Origin: Anopheles merus
Lineage: Eukaryota > Arthropoda > Insecta > Diptera > Culicidae
Length of the DNA stretch: 64,000 bases
NCBI RefSeq assembly: GCF_017562075.2
Contig: NW_024427588.1
Location: 300,001-364,000, forward strand
Direction: 5' to 3'
Part shown: positions 11,925 through 23,647 of the stretch, one piece after another
How the letters are laid out: each line of letters opens with the position of its first letter
Numbering within the stretch: position 1 is the stretch's first letter
Position numbers and translations under genes: made by a program
The notes under the pieces: generated by a model
What the model was told of the DNA's origin: nothing
The model's database searches: none
Seen by the model: the letters and a program-made list of their open reading frames with translations, nothing else

Positions 11925-12515
11925 TTTTATTTATTTACATAACTGCTGTCTGAAATTGAATTCTTAACAACATACCTATTAACTAAACTTGTTAAATATT
12001 TGCTCGGAGGATGGATCGGAAGGATGGTAAGGAGAGGTCAAACAGGTGTGCGCAGGAATTAAACAATCTCACAGCACGTAATAAAGGGTCATTTAAACCA
12101 ACTGAAGTGCGTCGATTTGGAACAAATAAAGGAGCACGAGGGCGTAAGGAACGAATTGGAACATAGAAATGCAGGGATGAAAGAATGATATGTGAATCCA
12201 CAGCATTAGATATGAGCGAGGCAACAAACATTATTTGGGAAATGTGACGGCGTTTCTCCAATGAGTCCAGACCCAACAGCTGGCATCTTTGCTCTTAGTC
12301 CGGTAGGATATCTGACGTGAAGCCGGGCATTTTGCTGACAATATACCGAGTAAATGATCTCTGCACTCTTTCTATGCAGTCAATCGATGTAAATGAGGTG
12401 GGACACCAAACAACAACACAGTATTCCAAAATCGGTCTTACTAACGAACAATATAACGCTTTTAAACACAGAGGGTCGGTTATGCGGATTGAAAACAGCC
12501 CATATGAAATCGTTA
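11925..12515 (-). pseudogene. LINE reverse-transcriptase C-terminus (CR1-like), 5'-truncated
   Basis: On the minus strand the translation shows the thumb and C-terminal region of a non-LTR reverse transcriptase: ALYCSLVRPILEY, then a stop near 12297, then LGLDSLEKRR and the conserved FYVP motif. The 3' end at about 11925-11945 is a TTTA-repeat tail, like that of the LINE at 51201-52522, whose C-terminus has the same motif order. The 5' truncation point lies about 55 bp before the splice acceptor of host exon 2. Confidence 0.75.
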
Positions 12516-12569
12516 TTGCCTAAATAACAACATCCTAAATTCATATATTTTCATACTTTATCTTTACAG

Positions 12570-12741
12570 ATGCTTGTTCAAGTAGAACAACACCAAAGCC
12601 TCGCCCTCCCAGTCCTACAAATAGGCCCAATATTACTTTTCATACATATAAATGCCCTCCAGCGTATGCGGCTTGGTATTGCCTTAACGACGCCACTTGT
12701 TTTACGGTTAAAATTGGAGATTCTTTATTGTACAACTGCGA
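12570..12741 (+). CDS. spi: Spitz/Keren-type EGF ligand, coding exon 2
   Basis: Acceptor TTTATCTTTACAG ends at 12569; donor GTAAGTAT starts at 12742. The exon encodes residues 17-72 plus split codons at both edges: the mature N-terminus Cys-Ser-Ser-Arg (Cys18), a Pro-rich linker with one N-glycosylation site (Asn36-Ile-Thr), and the first four EGF cysteines (44, 53, 59, 72). Spacing C-x8-C-x5-C-x12-C fits an EGF domain. The linker-to-EGF organisation and WYCLNDATCF closely match Drosophila Spitz. The phase at the 3' edge (GA|A, Glu73) joins exactly to exon 3, 28 kb away. The protein is a secreted ligand precursor for the EGF receptor, cleaved by Rhomboid (family knowledge). Confidence 0.92.
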
Positions 12742-12840
12742 GTAAGTATATTTTAGACCCTGGTTTTGCTTCAATGAAAAATTAAAAAAAAATATTTAAA
12801 AACCTACTAAAATTTTCATCAAGTAAATTTACACACCTTA

Positions 12841-13190
12841 AGGCCGGGCTACATTGATCGTACTCGTACGTATTTTTATATTCACTAGCGCATCTGGCGG
12901 CGGCTGGTAGAAGCTTTTTTTAAGCGTCGGGGGAATGGTCGTGTTGAATCTCCAAATTAAGTAGTTTTTCCATCATTTTTTGATTCGAAAACGGCTGAAA
13001 TACTTGCCAAATATGTTTATCTATCAATTACAAAGCTTTTCCAGCCCAGTTAAAGTAAAACACATGGAAAAATAACATATTTTCTGGAGCGGCTCCAAAT
13101 TAATTGGCAAAATGCTTCGGTCAGCCGCCACCAGATGCGCTAGTGAAAATCGAAATTACACTTGCGAGTACGATCAATGTAGCCCGGCCT
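12841..13190. mobile_element. Harbinger-like MITE with TTA duplication
   Basis: Perfect inverted ends AGGCCGGGCTACATTGATCG and their complement, extending inward (CACTAGCGCATCTGG and its inverse). Flanked by TTA at 12838-12840 and 13191-13193. 350 bp, no ORF. A 3-bp TTA duplication is typical of PIF/Harbinger. It begins 100 bp after the exon 2 donor. Confidence 0.85.
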
Positions 13191-13460
13191 TTATACCTTT
13201 GTTGACGACGCTTTCCCGTCCCACTAGTAAAAAATGTCGAAAAAAGATTCGAAAATTGTTTTGCGTTCACATACTATGAATCATGGTCCGATACAATTAT
13301 TGTAATTTTACAAAGTAATAAGAAACAACGTGGTTATTGTTCTGTTTAAGTTGAACGGGGCTATAATTATAACTGCTATGGATTATGGACCATAAATCGT
13401 CATGTGTACGACCAAAAATTTTACGTAAGTGTACAACCGCGTACCCGGGTAGGCCATATT

Positions 13461-13615
13461 CAGGGTTTCGAATCATATAAAGGAATAGTTCAATCACTTA
13501 GGGGAATTTTACAAATCAGTAGGAGAATATTGCAAACATGGTATGGAAGTTTTTCAACCGTATAGGGGAGTATTGCAATCTACTTGGAGAATTCTGAAAG
13601 CATACTGTGGAGCTG
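13461..13615. mobile_element. TA-MITE fragment (one arm)
   Basis: Begins CAGGGTTTCGAATCATATAA and carries the same periodic arm as 40141-40659, then changes at GGAGCTGTC into a SINE. Only one arm remains, and the left flank is TT rather than TA. Confidence 0.75.
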
Positions 13616-13735
13616 TCGTCAACTCGATCGGCTCAATTACTTGTCTGTCATGGGTTCAAACCTATAATGGAGCCTTCCCCCGTAGCAAAAACTGACTATC
13701 TGGCTACGTGATACTCAGGCACTTTCCCAAACTCG
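13609..13735 (+). mobile_element. SINE (tRNA-derived), subfamily 2, partial
   Basis: Contains GTCGTCAACTCG, the B-box-like ATGGGTTCAAACC and the subfamily-2 body (AACTGACTATCTGGCTACGTG) also seen at 54800-54955. The junction with the MITE arm lies in shared sequence. Confidence 0.65.
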
Positions 13736-14194
13736 ATCGAATTCGGGAATAATCGTAGCGATTGTAAAAATGACATAAAATGGTGGTTTTCTTGGTTGTT
13801 TTTGAAACATTTTGTCATATTCTACGTAAAATTGAGTAGGATATTTATGAAATATATTAAAGCAACATATGTATCTATACCGACTGATTGCGCAGGATAC
13901 TGCTTTCGGAATTTCTGGTGTTTTATCTAAATAAGTTTAACTAAATGTGTGTCTTACTCTGTTTTCTTTAATTCGATTTTTCACTTGATTTCACCCTTTC
14001 GCCGCTATCTATTGTGTTCATCTGTCAAACTCTCCCCAGTGATAAATCCGCGCTTTTGTTCGTTAGCTTTCAGCGCACACATCAAATCTATATAACTCGT
14101 ATGCTCATACCGCGCTCTGACTGTTGTGTTGTTATCACACACAGCATGACGAGTGTGCGTGCTGTGTGTTAACCCTAGCGTTAACACCGACAAT
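13736..14194. other. No recognised gene
   Basis: AT-rich intron sequence; the short ORF at 14005-14193 on the minus strand shows no domain. Confidence 0.35.
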
Positions 14195-14985
14195 TTTTTT
14201 AAATGAAGTTCAGTAAAATTTTACTTAAGTTTTGAGCTGAAAATTCAGTAATCCTTTTTCTACCTAAAGTTAATTTTACCATGTTACCTGAATAACTCAT
14301 CAATGTTCGGTGCTCACCAAAATGACAGCTCGTTTACTGAAATCACAGTAAAGCCTTTTATCATATTACGGATTGTTCAGTAGTTGGTAGCGATTAAAAA
14401 GTGAAATATTTCTTATATATTGAATTCTTTATTGATACGCAGAGATTGCCAGTCCCTCAGTTCATATTCATCCATGTTGTATGTTATTACGCTTTTCATA
14501 CTTTATTTTGCCGCAACAAGTTTTGATGTTTCAATAAACGCTTACAGACATCACGAAATGGCATCAAGATAATTGTAGCGAAGATTGTACGTGCCAACAC
14601 GGCTACCATTTCTTTCAAATTTACCCTGCAAGCCGAAATCTCACTTGATTTTTATCGGGTTGCCTGTAAGCGCCTACCTTATTAACTTTTTGCACATCAC
14701 GCGCAGGAGGACACCGCGTTTTTTTGTTTCGATGTTTTGACTGACAGGTCGATTTGACAGTATGAATTGATGCATTTTCAGTAATTTGTTTTACAGATAT
14801 TCAGTGAAACGACAAATTTAACACTGATTTTACTTATTTTCAGTAAATTGTTTTACTGAATTCAGTATGTTTGTATTGTTTTACTGAAAATCAGTGAAAA
14901 ATGACATTTATGCTGAAAATCAGTAAAATATTCCATTACTGAATCGTTTCAGTAAGAAACCTTACTGATGAAAAATTTGCTGTGT
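14195..14985. repeat. CAGTAA/TTACTG-rich element, probable degraded MITE
   Basis: About a dozen copies of CAGTAA or TTACTG, concentrated near the two ends (14210-14350 and 14775-14960). The right end TTTTTCATCAGTAA, read inverted, loosely matches the left end, suggesting decayed inverted repeats of a DNA transposon. No ORF. Confidence 0.45.
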
Positions 14986-15516
14986 AGGCAACGGCAACTA
15001 TCGTTCCTCTTCGATCGAGTTTGGGAAAATGGCTGACTGAATCAGTCTTGAAAGTCTGCATAAGTCACCATGGACGTTACGCCAAATAGAAGTAGAAAAA
15101 AAACAGTTTTTTAATGTATATAATATGTTTAAATATACGCATTTGATATTTTATTAATGATTATGCTCATTATGACAAGCGATAACAGTTAACTGAAAAA
15201 GCTAACTAACTTATGAGAGAAACGTACGTCAAAACTAGAACAAAACATAAACATTAACTTCAAATTTATAGCCTGATCTGCTGTGGTTGAAGTACAACTT
15301 TTACACATTTTTTATTGAAATAAATAAAAAAAAACAGTATTTTCTTAATTAAAAATTTACACTGATGTGTTAACAAACAATCTTATGCACCTATACGCCA
15401 GATTTCATGCAAATCTAACAAGAAATTCAAAAGGTATACAGTTTTCACCAAAAAATAATCTTTCTTCCATACAAAATGTTCGACCTGGCCATGTAGGCGG
15501 TTGTACATGTGAGGGA
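14986..15516. other. No gene; SINE stub at right edge
   Basis: AT-rich. The last 25 bases (from about 15493, GTAGGCGGTTGTACATG) match the start of the SINE copy at 17124 and are cut off by the mariner insertion. Confidence 0.4.
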
Positions 15517-15518
15517 TA

Positions 15519-16645
15519 ACAGGTTGGCTGATAAGTCCCCGGTCTAACAAAGAAAAACACATTTTTTTGTCAAAATTTGTTTTTATTATTCAACATAGTT
15601 CCCTTCAAGAGCGATACAACGATTATAACGACCTTCCAATTTTTTGATATCATTTTGGTAATACTCCTTCGGTTTTGCCTCAAAATAGGCCTCAGTTTCG
15701 GCGACCACCTCTTAATTGCAGTCAAATTTTTTCCCATCCTTTTGAGGTCTGAGAACAAGAAAAAGTTGCTGGGGCCAGATCTGGAGAATACGGTGGGTGG
15801 GGAAGCAATTCGAAGCCCAATTCATGAATTTTTGCCATCGTTCTCAATGACTTGTGGCACGGCGCGTTTTTGGTCAAATGTGAGCTTGCGCGGCACCCAT
15901 TTTGCACAGAGCTTCCGCATATCCAAATATTGATGAATGATATGACCAACACGTTCCTTTGATATCTTTAAGGCCTCTGCTATCTCGATCAACTTCATTT
16001 TACGGTCATTCAAAATCATTTTGTGGATTTTTTTATGTTTTCGTCGGTAACCACCTCTTTCGGGCGTCCACTGCGTTCACCGTCCTCCGTGCTCATTTCA
16101 CCACGCTTGAATTTTGTATACCAATCAATTATTGTTGATTTCCCTGGGGCAGAGTCCGGAAACTCATTATCAAGCCAAGTTTTTGCTTCCACTGTATACC
16201 TTCAGAAAACAGTATTTTATCAAAACACGAAATTCCTTTTTTCCATTTTTTTCACAATAACAAAAGTTGCTTGACAAAAGACGCTCTGTCTCACAAACTA
16301 ATTGACATACAGACGTCAATTTTTGACACGAATCATTTGAAGGTTGGTACTATATAAAAATAATATGCATTTAATACCAGCGGCGCCATCTATGTGTCAG
16401 ACCGGGGACTTATCAGCCAACCTGTTTTTTTTTATTTGGCTCAACAACCGATGCCGGTCAAGGCCTGCCAACACACTTGAGGGGTTGGGTTTTCAGTGAC
16501 TTATTGATATCCCCCCATAGCAGGATAGTCAGTCCTACGTATTGTGGCACGGTCTAATTGGGGCTTGAACCCATGACGGGCATGTTGTTAAGTCGTACGA
16601 GTTGACGACTGTACAATGAGACCGGCTTGCCTTGAGCCAACCTGT
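15519..16645 (-). mobile_element. mariner element, internally deleted, interrupted by a SINE
   Basis: Terminal repeat ACAGGTTGGCTGATAAGTCC at 15519 and its perfect inverse at about 16399-16425. A TA duplication is seen at 15517-15518 and, past the SINE, at 16646-16647. The minus strand carries mariner transposase pieces: the helix-turn-helix-type DRKMKLIEIAEAL..HIIHQYL (about 16010-15900) fused directly to the NAPCH..PPYSPDLAP segment (about 15875-15770) that holds the last catalytic motif. The middle of the transposase, with its first catalytic Asp, is missing, so the copy cannot be autonomous. Stops also occur. Confidence 0.9.
16427..16634 (-). mobile_element. SINE (tRNA-derived) inserted in the mariner terminal repeat
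   Basis: Flanked by a perfect 12-bp duplication AGCCAACCTGTT (16415-16426 and 16635-16646), which is the end of the mariner terminal repeat. On the minus strand it starts near CCGGTCTCATTGTACAGTCG, carries the B-box-like GGGTTCAAGCCCC, and ends in an A-rich tail (the T run at 16425-16433). Confidence 0.9.
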
Positions 16646-16646
16646 T

Positions 16647-17123
16647 ATGTAAAATTAAATGATAAAAAAAATATTTTTTTTTTTAGCACATTACGCCCCT
16701 TCACGATTGTAGTCAGTTTTTTGTATGGAGTTTGACAGTTGGAGGCTGAAATCATGTAAACACTCCATACAAAACCGCACACAAAGCTAGCCTGCAATTT
16801 TCAGTCTAGATTATTCTAGCCTCAAAGCTAGAATTAGGTTCGAGTACCTGCTTGAAAAATGGCAAAACAAGGTGATGTTTACACTTATCCCAAGGTGCAT
16901 TAAAGAGATCTGGTGATGGAATCCAGATTCAAGGTGTATGTAGTCCAGGTGGTCTCATAGCATGTTTTTATTATAACGAAATTTGAATATCACTTTTTGA
17001 CAAGATGGGGGAAATTTTTTGTTTAAATAAGCTTTCTGGAGGCTTGACGAATACACAAAACACTCTCAAAATCTTCATTTAGAAACAGAAGCGATAAAAA
17101 TAAGTCTTCTAAATTCATACGAC
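16647..17123. other. No gene; short palindromes
   Basis: GTATGGAGT and its inverse ACTCCATAC form a stem at 16723-16774. Otherwise plain intron sequence. Confidence 0.35.
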
Positions 17124-17290
17124 AGGTAGGCGGTCGTACACATGACGGATAACTCGTATGACTTAACGACATGCTCGTTATATGTTCAATCCCCGAATGG
17201 GCCGTGTTCCCATATGTATAACTTACTATTCTGCTATGAATAATCGTAAAGTTACTGAAAGCCAAGCCCGCCCACCCGACCATTACCGAA
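17124..17290 (+). mobile_element. SINE (tRNA-derived), diverged
   Basis: Sense copy: GGCGGTCGTACACATGACGG, B-box-like ATGTTCAATCCCCGAAT, and the body ending ACTGAAAGCCAAGCCCGCCC. Same family as 43266-43474 but clearly diverged; no target duplication seen. Confidence 0.75.
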
Positions 17291-17873
17291 CTAAACCCGA
17301 ATAGTTTTGTTCGTTAAACATGTATGCGTAACAGGTAGCAGCATTTGTACTTTGTACAGCCTCGAATGTATGAATTGTATGCGCGACTTGTTATATATAG
17401 TATAATGCAGAATCTTAGGCATTATTCAAATATCGCCCAGTAAGAGTTGGCTCCAGCTTTTAGAACAACAGTCCAGAACTTCCCTTTAGTAAATTACTAA
17501 GCGAAAAGTCCACGAACTCACCATGTTTGAGGATCTTCAACTGTTCAACTGTTCAACAACTTCAACTGATGTTAAAATTTAACTTTTTTATATTTGTAAT
17601 CCCATATAATCTCTCGTCAATTAATTAATGTTGTCTTATCAATGCATCTTCTTTTACGCATAAAGTGCGTAAGTCGTGACAAAATATTGAATTGCGTGAA
17701 GCGCCTCATCAGCGCCGAGCGAATAACGAAAGCGAACATAACGAATGGCTGCTTTTTTGACTGTAGCCGTTTCTCGAATGTTTCCATTGTTCTGTAGAAG
17801 ATATGCTGGATGGTTCATATCTTCTAAATATCCTTATTTAAGGCATTTGATGAAATGTATTCATCACCAAATG
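17291..17873. other. No recognised gene
   Basis: Plain intron sequence with a small direct repeat TTCAACTGTTCAACTGTTCAAC at about 17535-17560. Confidence 0.35.
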
Positions 17874-19677
17874 ATATAAGACAGCGGTCGGCAAAGTCCG
17901 GCCCGCCGCAACATTCAACCCGGTTGTTGCGAAAGGTTTTGACTGATTTTGAAAGATGGGAAGAAACTATTCGTATACACATTACTGAATATCTTTTAGA
18001 ATAACATTTTATACCATCGTACTCTTTTAACTTTAATTAAAGTACTATGGAATGACGGATTGTTCGGTATGTTCGAACTTGTGATCAATATCCCCGTAAC
18101 ATTAACATGAAAAAATGCCTTTTTCGGCAGGCTGTAGAAAAAAAACTAGGAGAGATAATTTCTGAACATGTACATAATTTGAAAGGTAATTATTTAAGCT
18201 TCCTTGGACAAATAAATCTAAGACTTTGGGAGTTGCCTTTCGCCATTATGGCCAAAGACATGCCTATATGCATCCTAAGATTTCGCGACAAAGTTTTGTT
18301 AGAGTAGAGCTTTTGCATCATGCTGGTCCAGAAAAAATCGATGGAACACATGTGACGAATGTTGTACCAGTTTGCGGACTAGGGTGTCATGTCGAAATTC
18401 TACCGAAATTCACCTAATATGAACGCATTGAGTTTTGGCGTCATTATTTGCCATTGCGAAGCCAGTGGACGCGATTTATGCTTTCTGCTATCTGTGTTCA
18501 TATTTCCCATACTATTTCACTGTTTGGCGGGTTGCATCGATCCCCGGCTCCCCAGGAAAACCCAGTAATGTAGCCACTTGTACCTTTGTCTTCATTTTTA
18601 GCTTCTTATGGCATCTCAGAAATGAACTTGTGCTCTTTTGCGATGCTTTGACTGTTGCCTAAAAGTGCCAAGATATTGGTGACCAAAACGCAGAAATGTT
18701 CTTATGCGACGACAGACTTGTGTATGCAGTCCATTTAAGACGCTACGGGGTGGCATTCGTTGATCGCGCACGCTTCTAAGTTGGTTCCCTTTTTTGGCCA
18801 TCATGGTTAGCGTTCGACTAATAGAGGTGTCAGTTTGAGGTGACTGATAGAGGTTGTCTGTTATCTCATGGGATACTACTATTCAAAGTGCAATTAACGT
18901 TGTGTTAAAGCGGGTGAAGATAATCCCCTGATAAACCCATGAAATTGTCAATTTTCAATCGTTATGTAATTTTAACATTGTTTCAACACGACAATAAGAC
19001 TTTCGGAATGAAGGAAATCGCTCACGAAATTTAATGTTGATGAGATATACTAAAGCAATACAATAAATTTATTTGAAGTTCTGCATGCGACTTGCATTTG
19101 ATGGGAGGGCATTAGACTTTTGCCAACGCAAAACATGCAATACAAAATTTTAAATATTGTGAAACAGCTCCATACATTTTGGCGCGATAATTTTTTAATT
19201 TTGTTTTATTCGTTTTTCTTAATTTGACATAAATCAGCTGGTTTCCCTATAAACTATTTTGCGGATATTTTTGATCGTATTTGAAAGCAAAAACAAATAT
19301 TAAAAAAATCACTGTTGTTTTAACGAGAACGACGATTCCACACTGTTGGTGTTTACGGGTACAACAATTATCAAACTGCTTTTTCATCAGGAATCAGTTA
19401 TCAATTGATCTTGGCATGACTTGTCCATAAAACATTTTTATAATTACTGAATCCTTGTTTGCTTTGATAATTTTCGAGCCGTTCAGACTTTAGTATCATC
19501 CCCGGAATATCGTCAATATTTTTTTGCAGCATGGGCGGATGGAGTCTTCAGAAAGCGATATTGATCCATTTTTGTTATTTTTTTAATGATCACATTTTTG
19601 GCCATTTATTGCCGATTCATTTGATAACATTAATTTAGAACCATACTTGGATGATAAAATTACAGAAAAACAACAAT

Positions 19678-20281
19678 TGTTTGGTACGGAACCCTACGTT
19701 GTGAATGTTTTTTAAGATATTCTTAAGAACTGTAGCGGTGGCTCTGAAAAGAGCCGATTTTGTGCTTTTTTGTTACCAAGCTGGGTCTTTTGCTTGGAGC
19801 TCTGTGCCACGTGTGTGCCAAGGAGTTGGTACTCAGATGAGAGAAGCGCGCTGCATGCTAAAAGATTTGAATGACAAGAGCTTTTGAATTTGGCTTTGCC
19901 GCTTTATTTATACTGCATGTTTAATTAGTGGTGTGTGTGATGACGAAACGATCGATGACCCGTCGAACAAATTGTAACGATGCGCGAAAGTAGTGATGGG
20001 CTACAATCGGGAAAACAGTAGTGATGTGCTACAATCGGGAACGAACTACAATAATTGTTGGAATTCCAACTACCTGTCATAAACGTAACGTTTAAAACGA
20101 ACGTAGGCGTGAAACGAGCAAGGCACGAAGCTAACCGAAGAAGAGGGTTAAAAAGGGCCGCAAGACAGGAACGAGCCTCTTTTCTAAACCAACCGCGGAA
20201 AACCGACAAAAATTTTTGGCACGTAATATTGAAATAAATCGTTTTGGCAAGAAATCTAATCCGCCTTGGTTTTAGTTCCCA
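19678..20281. mobile_element. Solo LTR inside the hAT copy
   Basis: Begins TGTTTGG, ends TTCCCA (TG...CA), and is flanked by a perfect 5-bp duplication ACAAT (19673-19677 and 20282-20286). Aligning the three hAT copies shows the segment is an insertion. No internal retrotransposon sequence remains. A TATA box reads TATAAATA on the minus strand (19912-19905). AATAAA occurs on the plus strand at 20233-20238. Orientation is therefore uncertain. A 5-bp duplication fits BEL/Pao or Copia. Confidence 0.75.
19740..19755 (-). promoter_or_regulatory. Histone-mRNA-type 3' stem-loop in the solo LTR
   Basis: On the minus strand the 16 bases are GGCTCTTTTCAGAGCC, exactly the metazoan histone 3' end hairpin (6-bp stem, TTTC loop), followed by ACC. 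It lies about 150 bases downstream of the minus-strand TATA box within the LTR. No histone coding sequence is recognisable beside it. Whether it acts in 3' end formation is inference. Confidence 0.6.
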
Positions 20282-20585
20282 ACAATTATACCTAAAATAT
20301 TTCTAAAAGATTAAAATTAAATAATTTAAGCGCAATAATAAAAAAAATCGCATTCACCTGGCCCGCGGCACTCGATCATTTACTAAAGTTGGCCCTTTGT
20401 CTCAAAAGTTTGCCGACTGCTGATATAAGAAGTAAAATAATTCAATAAATTCGGTGTTCATCTTTCCCTATGACAAAGTGTCCGTCTTTCACGCTTTGGT
20501 GTCTGGAAGTTTAAACCACCTTAAGACAAGATTTTTTTATTGCTTTCATACTCGTTCTTTCTTCAGTTTTTTTTTTGCTTAATAA

Positions 20586-20790
20586 TCACGATAATTACCG
20601 ATAAACGAATAGTACAATTACTCATATTTCAGTTAACCGATCGCTTCATCGTCAACTTTCTCAAAGATTCTCAAAAATTCTCAAACCGATTTTGTGCCGA
20701 TTCGACAAACGTTAAGGAAACAGGTTTCTCAAAAGCACTCATGAGTGCTTGGGAAAATGAGCGTTGAGAAACCCCATGGCCCCCGCGGCC
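20586..20790 (-). mobile_element. GGCCGCGG MITE, partial copy
   Basis: Inverse copy of the left half of the element at 38888-39314. It includes the TCTCAAAAGCACTCATGAGTGCTT palindrome region (20728-20752) and ends at CCCCGCGGCC. Confidence 0.75.
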
Positions 20791-21569
20791 TCACACGCAG
20801 TGTCCGTTGTTACCTACCTTCCCGTACAATGCGTTATTTTATCTGTCAATATTTTCGGTACGGTCAAGGTGACTAGATAGACAACAAGTGGGTTCAAAGC
20901 TCAGATTTTGATAGTCATGAGGGATGGAGATTTCTATGGAGGCTGGCATATAGGGAGTTATGGTTTTGAAAGTGATCAGAAATACCGATTTATCTATATT
21001 GTTTTCCTTTTTTTTGATATGCCTACCGATTCACTTATGAGCACCCTAAAACTTATTTTTTTTCCTGTCGAAAATCAAGAATTTTGTTCATAATACTGAC
21101 CGAAAAATCATAATTTCCTTTCCTCAATTTCCTCAATTTTATGCATTTAAAGAAGAAGTAAAACAATGAAAACTTAGACCAGTGTCTGTGCTTAATCGGA
21201 TGTGATTTAAGCGGACGTGTTGTCTAAATTGTATTTGGGAATTGACAGATAACGTCGGAATGAGATTTTGATTTCGGTCTAATAGTGGAAGGGAAATTAT
21301 CTCTATACACAGTGAGGGTGACGTGCAGTGAACCGACATAGACGAAACCTATACACATAAACACACATACACCATACACAGGGTAAAGATCGACAGAAGG
21401 ATTAAACACACAGAGGTGTAAAGGAGACAGGAAAGGGAAAAAAGACGCAAGGATGGGGGGCGATGCCCCTGGAGAGAGTTGGTTTTCGAATCCTATTATG
21501 GAATTTTAGGAGAAGAATCCTATACAAACAAAAAACGTAAAAAATAACAGAGGTGAAAGACTGGATTTA
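20791..21569. other. No recognised gene
   Basis: Mixed intron sequence; a CA-rich patch at 21350-21385. The end of the interval may be the 5' UTR of the A-rich LINE that follows. Confidence 0.35.
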
Positions 21570-23647
21570 ACAGACAGCTACGAACCTGAGGTCTTTATGA
21601 CCGTTGAAAGTGATTCCAAAGAACAAAGCTTAGCTACATTCAATTCGTTCCTATTGCAAAGTAGTAACAGGGAACACACCAACGAAACAAATAATAAAAT
21701 AATCCAAAATAAGGAAAAGAATGAAATAGACACAACTAAAGAACTACACCACTCGGAACATGATAGAACCATAGTAGACGTAAGGAAAGAAGCAAACAAA
21801 ATAAATTATAAATCAAGCAAACTGGAACAAATGAAAATGAAACAAACGAAGTAGTAAAGTAAGATAATGAAAAGTTAGTAAGAAATAAAGTAAGAAGTGA
21901 AACGATTAATTTCAGCGACACGGAAATAACCCTAGACGAAAATGAAATATACATAAGTGAAAATGATAGCACAATATATACCAATGCAGTAGAAGAATTA
22001 ACCTCCTTAAAATGAACATACTTAATATAATGTAAGCAAACACAACATATCTATATAAAAATATAGAAGAACTTAAATATCTAACACATAAGCAGGAAAT
22101 TCACAGTATTTGCCTCCAGGAAACCTGGATCAGAGAAAATAAAAATAAAAATATCCCAGGATACAACACAATTAGAACTGATAGCTGATGGTTATGGAGG
22201 AACTTGCATAATGATAAAAAGGCATAAAGTGTAAAAAAATTACAATTACAAATTCAATGCATTCAATGCAAAATACCGTAATAATTATGCTAAACACAAA
22301 CATAGTCCTAATTTCAATATACATATCCCCGCAAGCTAGCAACATAGAAATCAAAGACACAATCGCACAAATAATTTACAACACCAAAGACTATAAAAAC
22401 ATCATTATAATGGGTGACTTCAGTACACACCATAAGTTTTGTGTTATGACCAAACTCACAAAAAAGGGGAGAATATTATAGAACAATTTGAAAACTAACC
22501 ATTAATAATCCTAGCAAATGACAAATACACCTACATCCCAACTATTCCTAACAAGAGAAAAACTTCAATAAACCTAACGATAGTCTCACAAGACATCGCC
22601 TTAAATATAAAAAAAAACAAATCACAGAATTACATATAAGAGCAAGAACCACAGAATCATAGAAATCACATTAAACATAAAAATTACATCTCAACCAATT
22701 AAGCAAAAAAATATATATAAACATCTAGAACTATTAAACAAAAAAATATGGTTAGACAAAATATAAAAAAAAACACAGCACCAGACATAGATAAAATAAC
22801 TCACAACATGCTGAGAAATTTAAACGATAAAACTCTTTTAAAAAATGTAAAAAAGTCTTTGATGATGCAAACAAAATGTGGACGAATGGAAAAACAAACC
22901 AACACTTAAAAAACATAAAAATAATAGCCATCCCCAAACCACAGAAAAACCCAAACGACATAAATAATTATAGGTCTATATTCCTTTTCCTACTCCAGCA
23001 AAGATGCAAATTATCAGCTGTCCTATTATAAACTAAACAAACACTTTGAAATAAACCACCTACTTCCAGATAAGTCTTATGGTTTCAGAAAAAATGCACA
23101 ATAAATCAATGAATAAACTATCTAACTAATAAAGTATTTTAAAACAAACGAAACAAAAAACTTAGTGGAGCAGTATTCGTAGACCCGGAAAAAGTTGGAT
23201 CGTTTTCAGCAACGTTTGGATCGCTCTCAGCTACCTTTGGATTTTGCGGTAGCTTACGAAAATCTCGTTGCGGCGCAAATTTTATTTAGTTACCATTCGG
23301 CGTACCTAACTATTCTCCTCAAAACAGACGATTTGAAAAGCAAATATTTCGTATTACTTTATGTTTGAACCCAATCGAGAACTTGTGTTAAAAACCCATA
23401 TTCAAGCTATACACGACATTTGACAGATTTGTCTGCTTCTACGCATAAAAACAGATTTCCTCCATTCCAAAGATGGAATATCCGGCTATATCTCGAAAGC
23501 CTGAACAGGACTGAATGACCACGTAGGTCGTTACGCTTAAAAGAAGAATATTGTGCTGGTTTGTTTGGAAAACTTGGTCAAATAATCAAAAACGTATGTA
23601 TGGTGATGTAAGCTTCATATACACCTGTTCTCACTTTCCTCTGAATC

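Larger units (their letters stand above)
17882..20422 (+). mobile_element. hAT-like non-autonomous element, copy 2 (complete)
   Basis: Ends CAGCGGTCGGCAAA and TTTGCCGACTGCTG with a perfect 8-bp target duplication ATATAAGA (17874-17881 and 20423-20430), diagnostic of hAT. 2541 bp, of which 604 bp are a later solo LTR. The short ORFs show no transposase or zinc finger. The other two copies are 1-832 and 34395-37261. The minus-strand ORF 18616-18804 is the counterpart of 376-705. Confidence 0.9.

Noticed and set aside
19678..20281. Histone gene or pseudogene next to the stem-loop
   Set aside because: No histone residues in any frame on either side; only the hairpin is present, within TG...CA ends and a 5-bp duplication.
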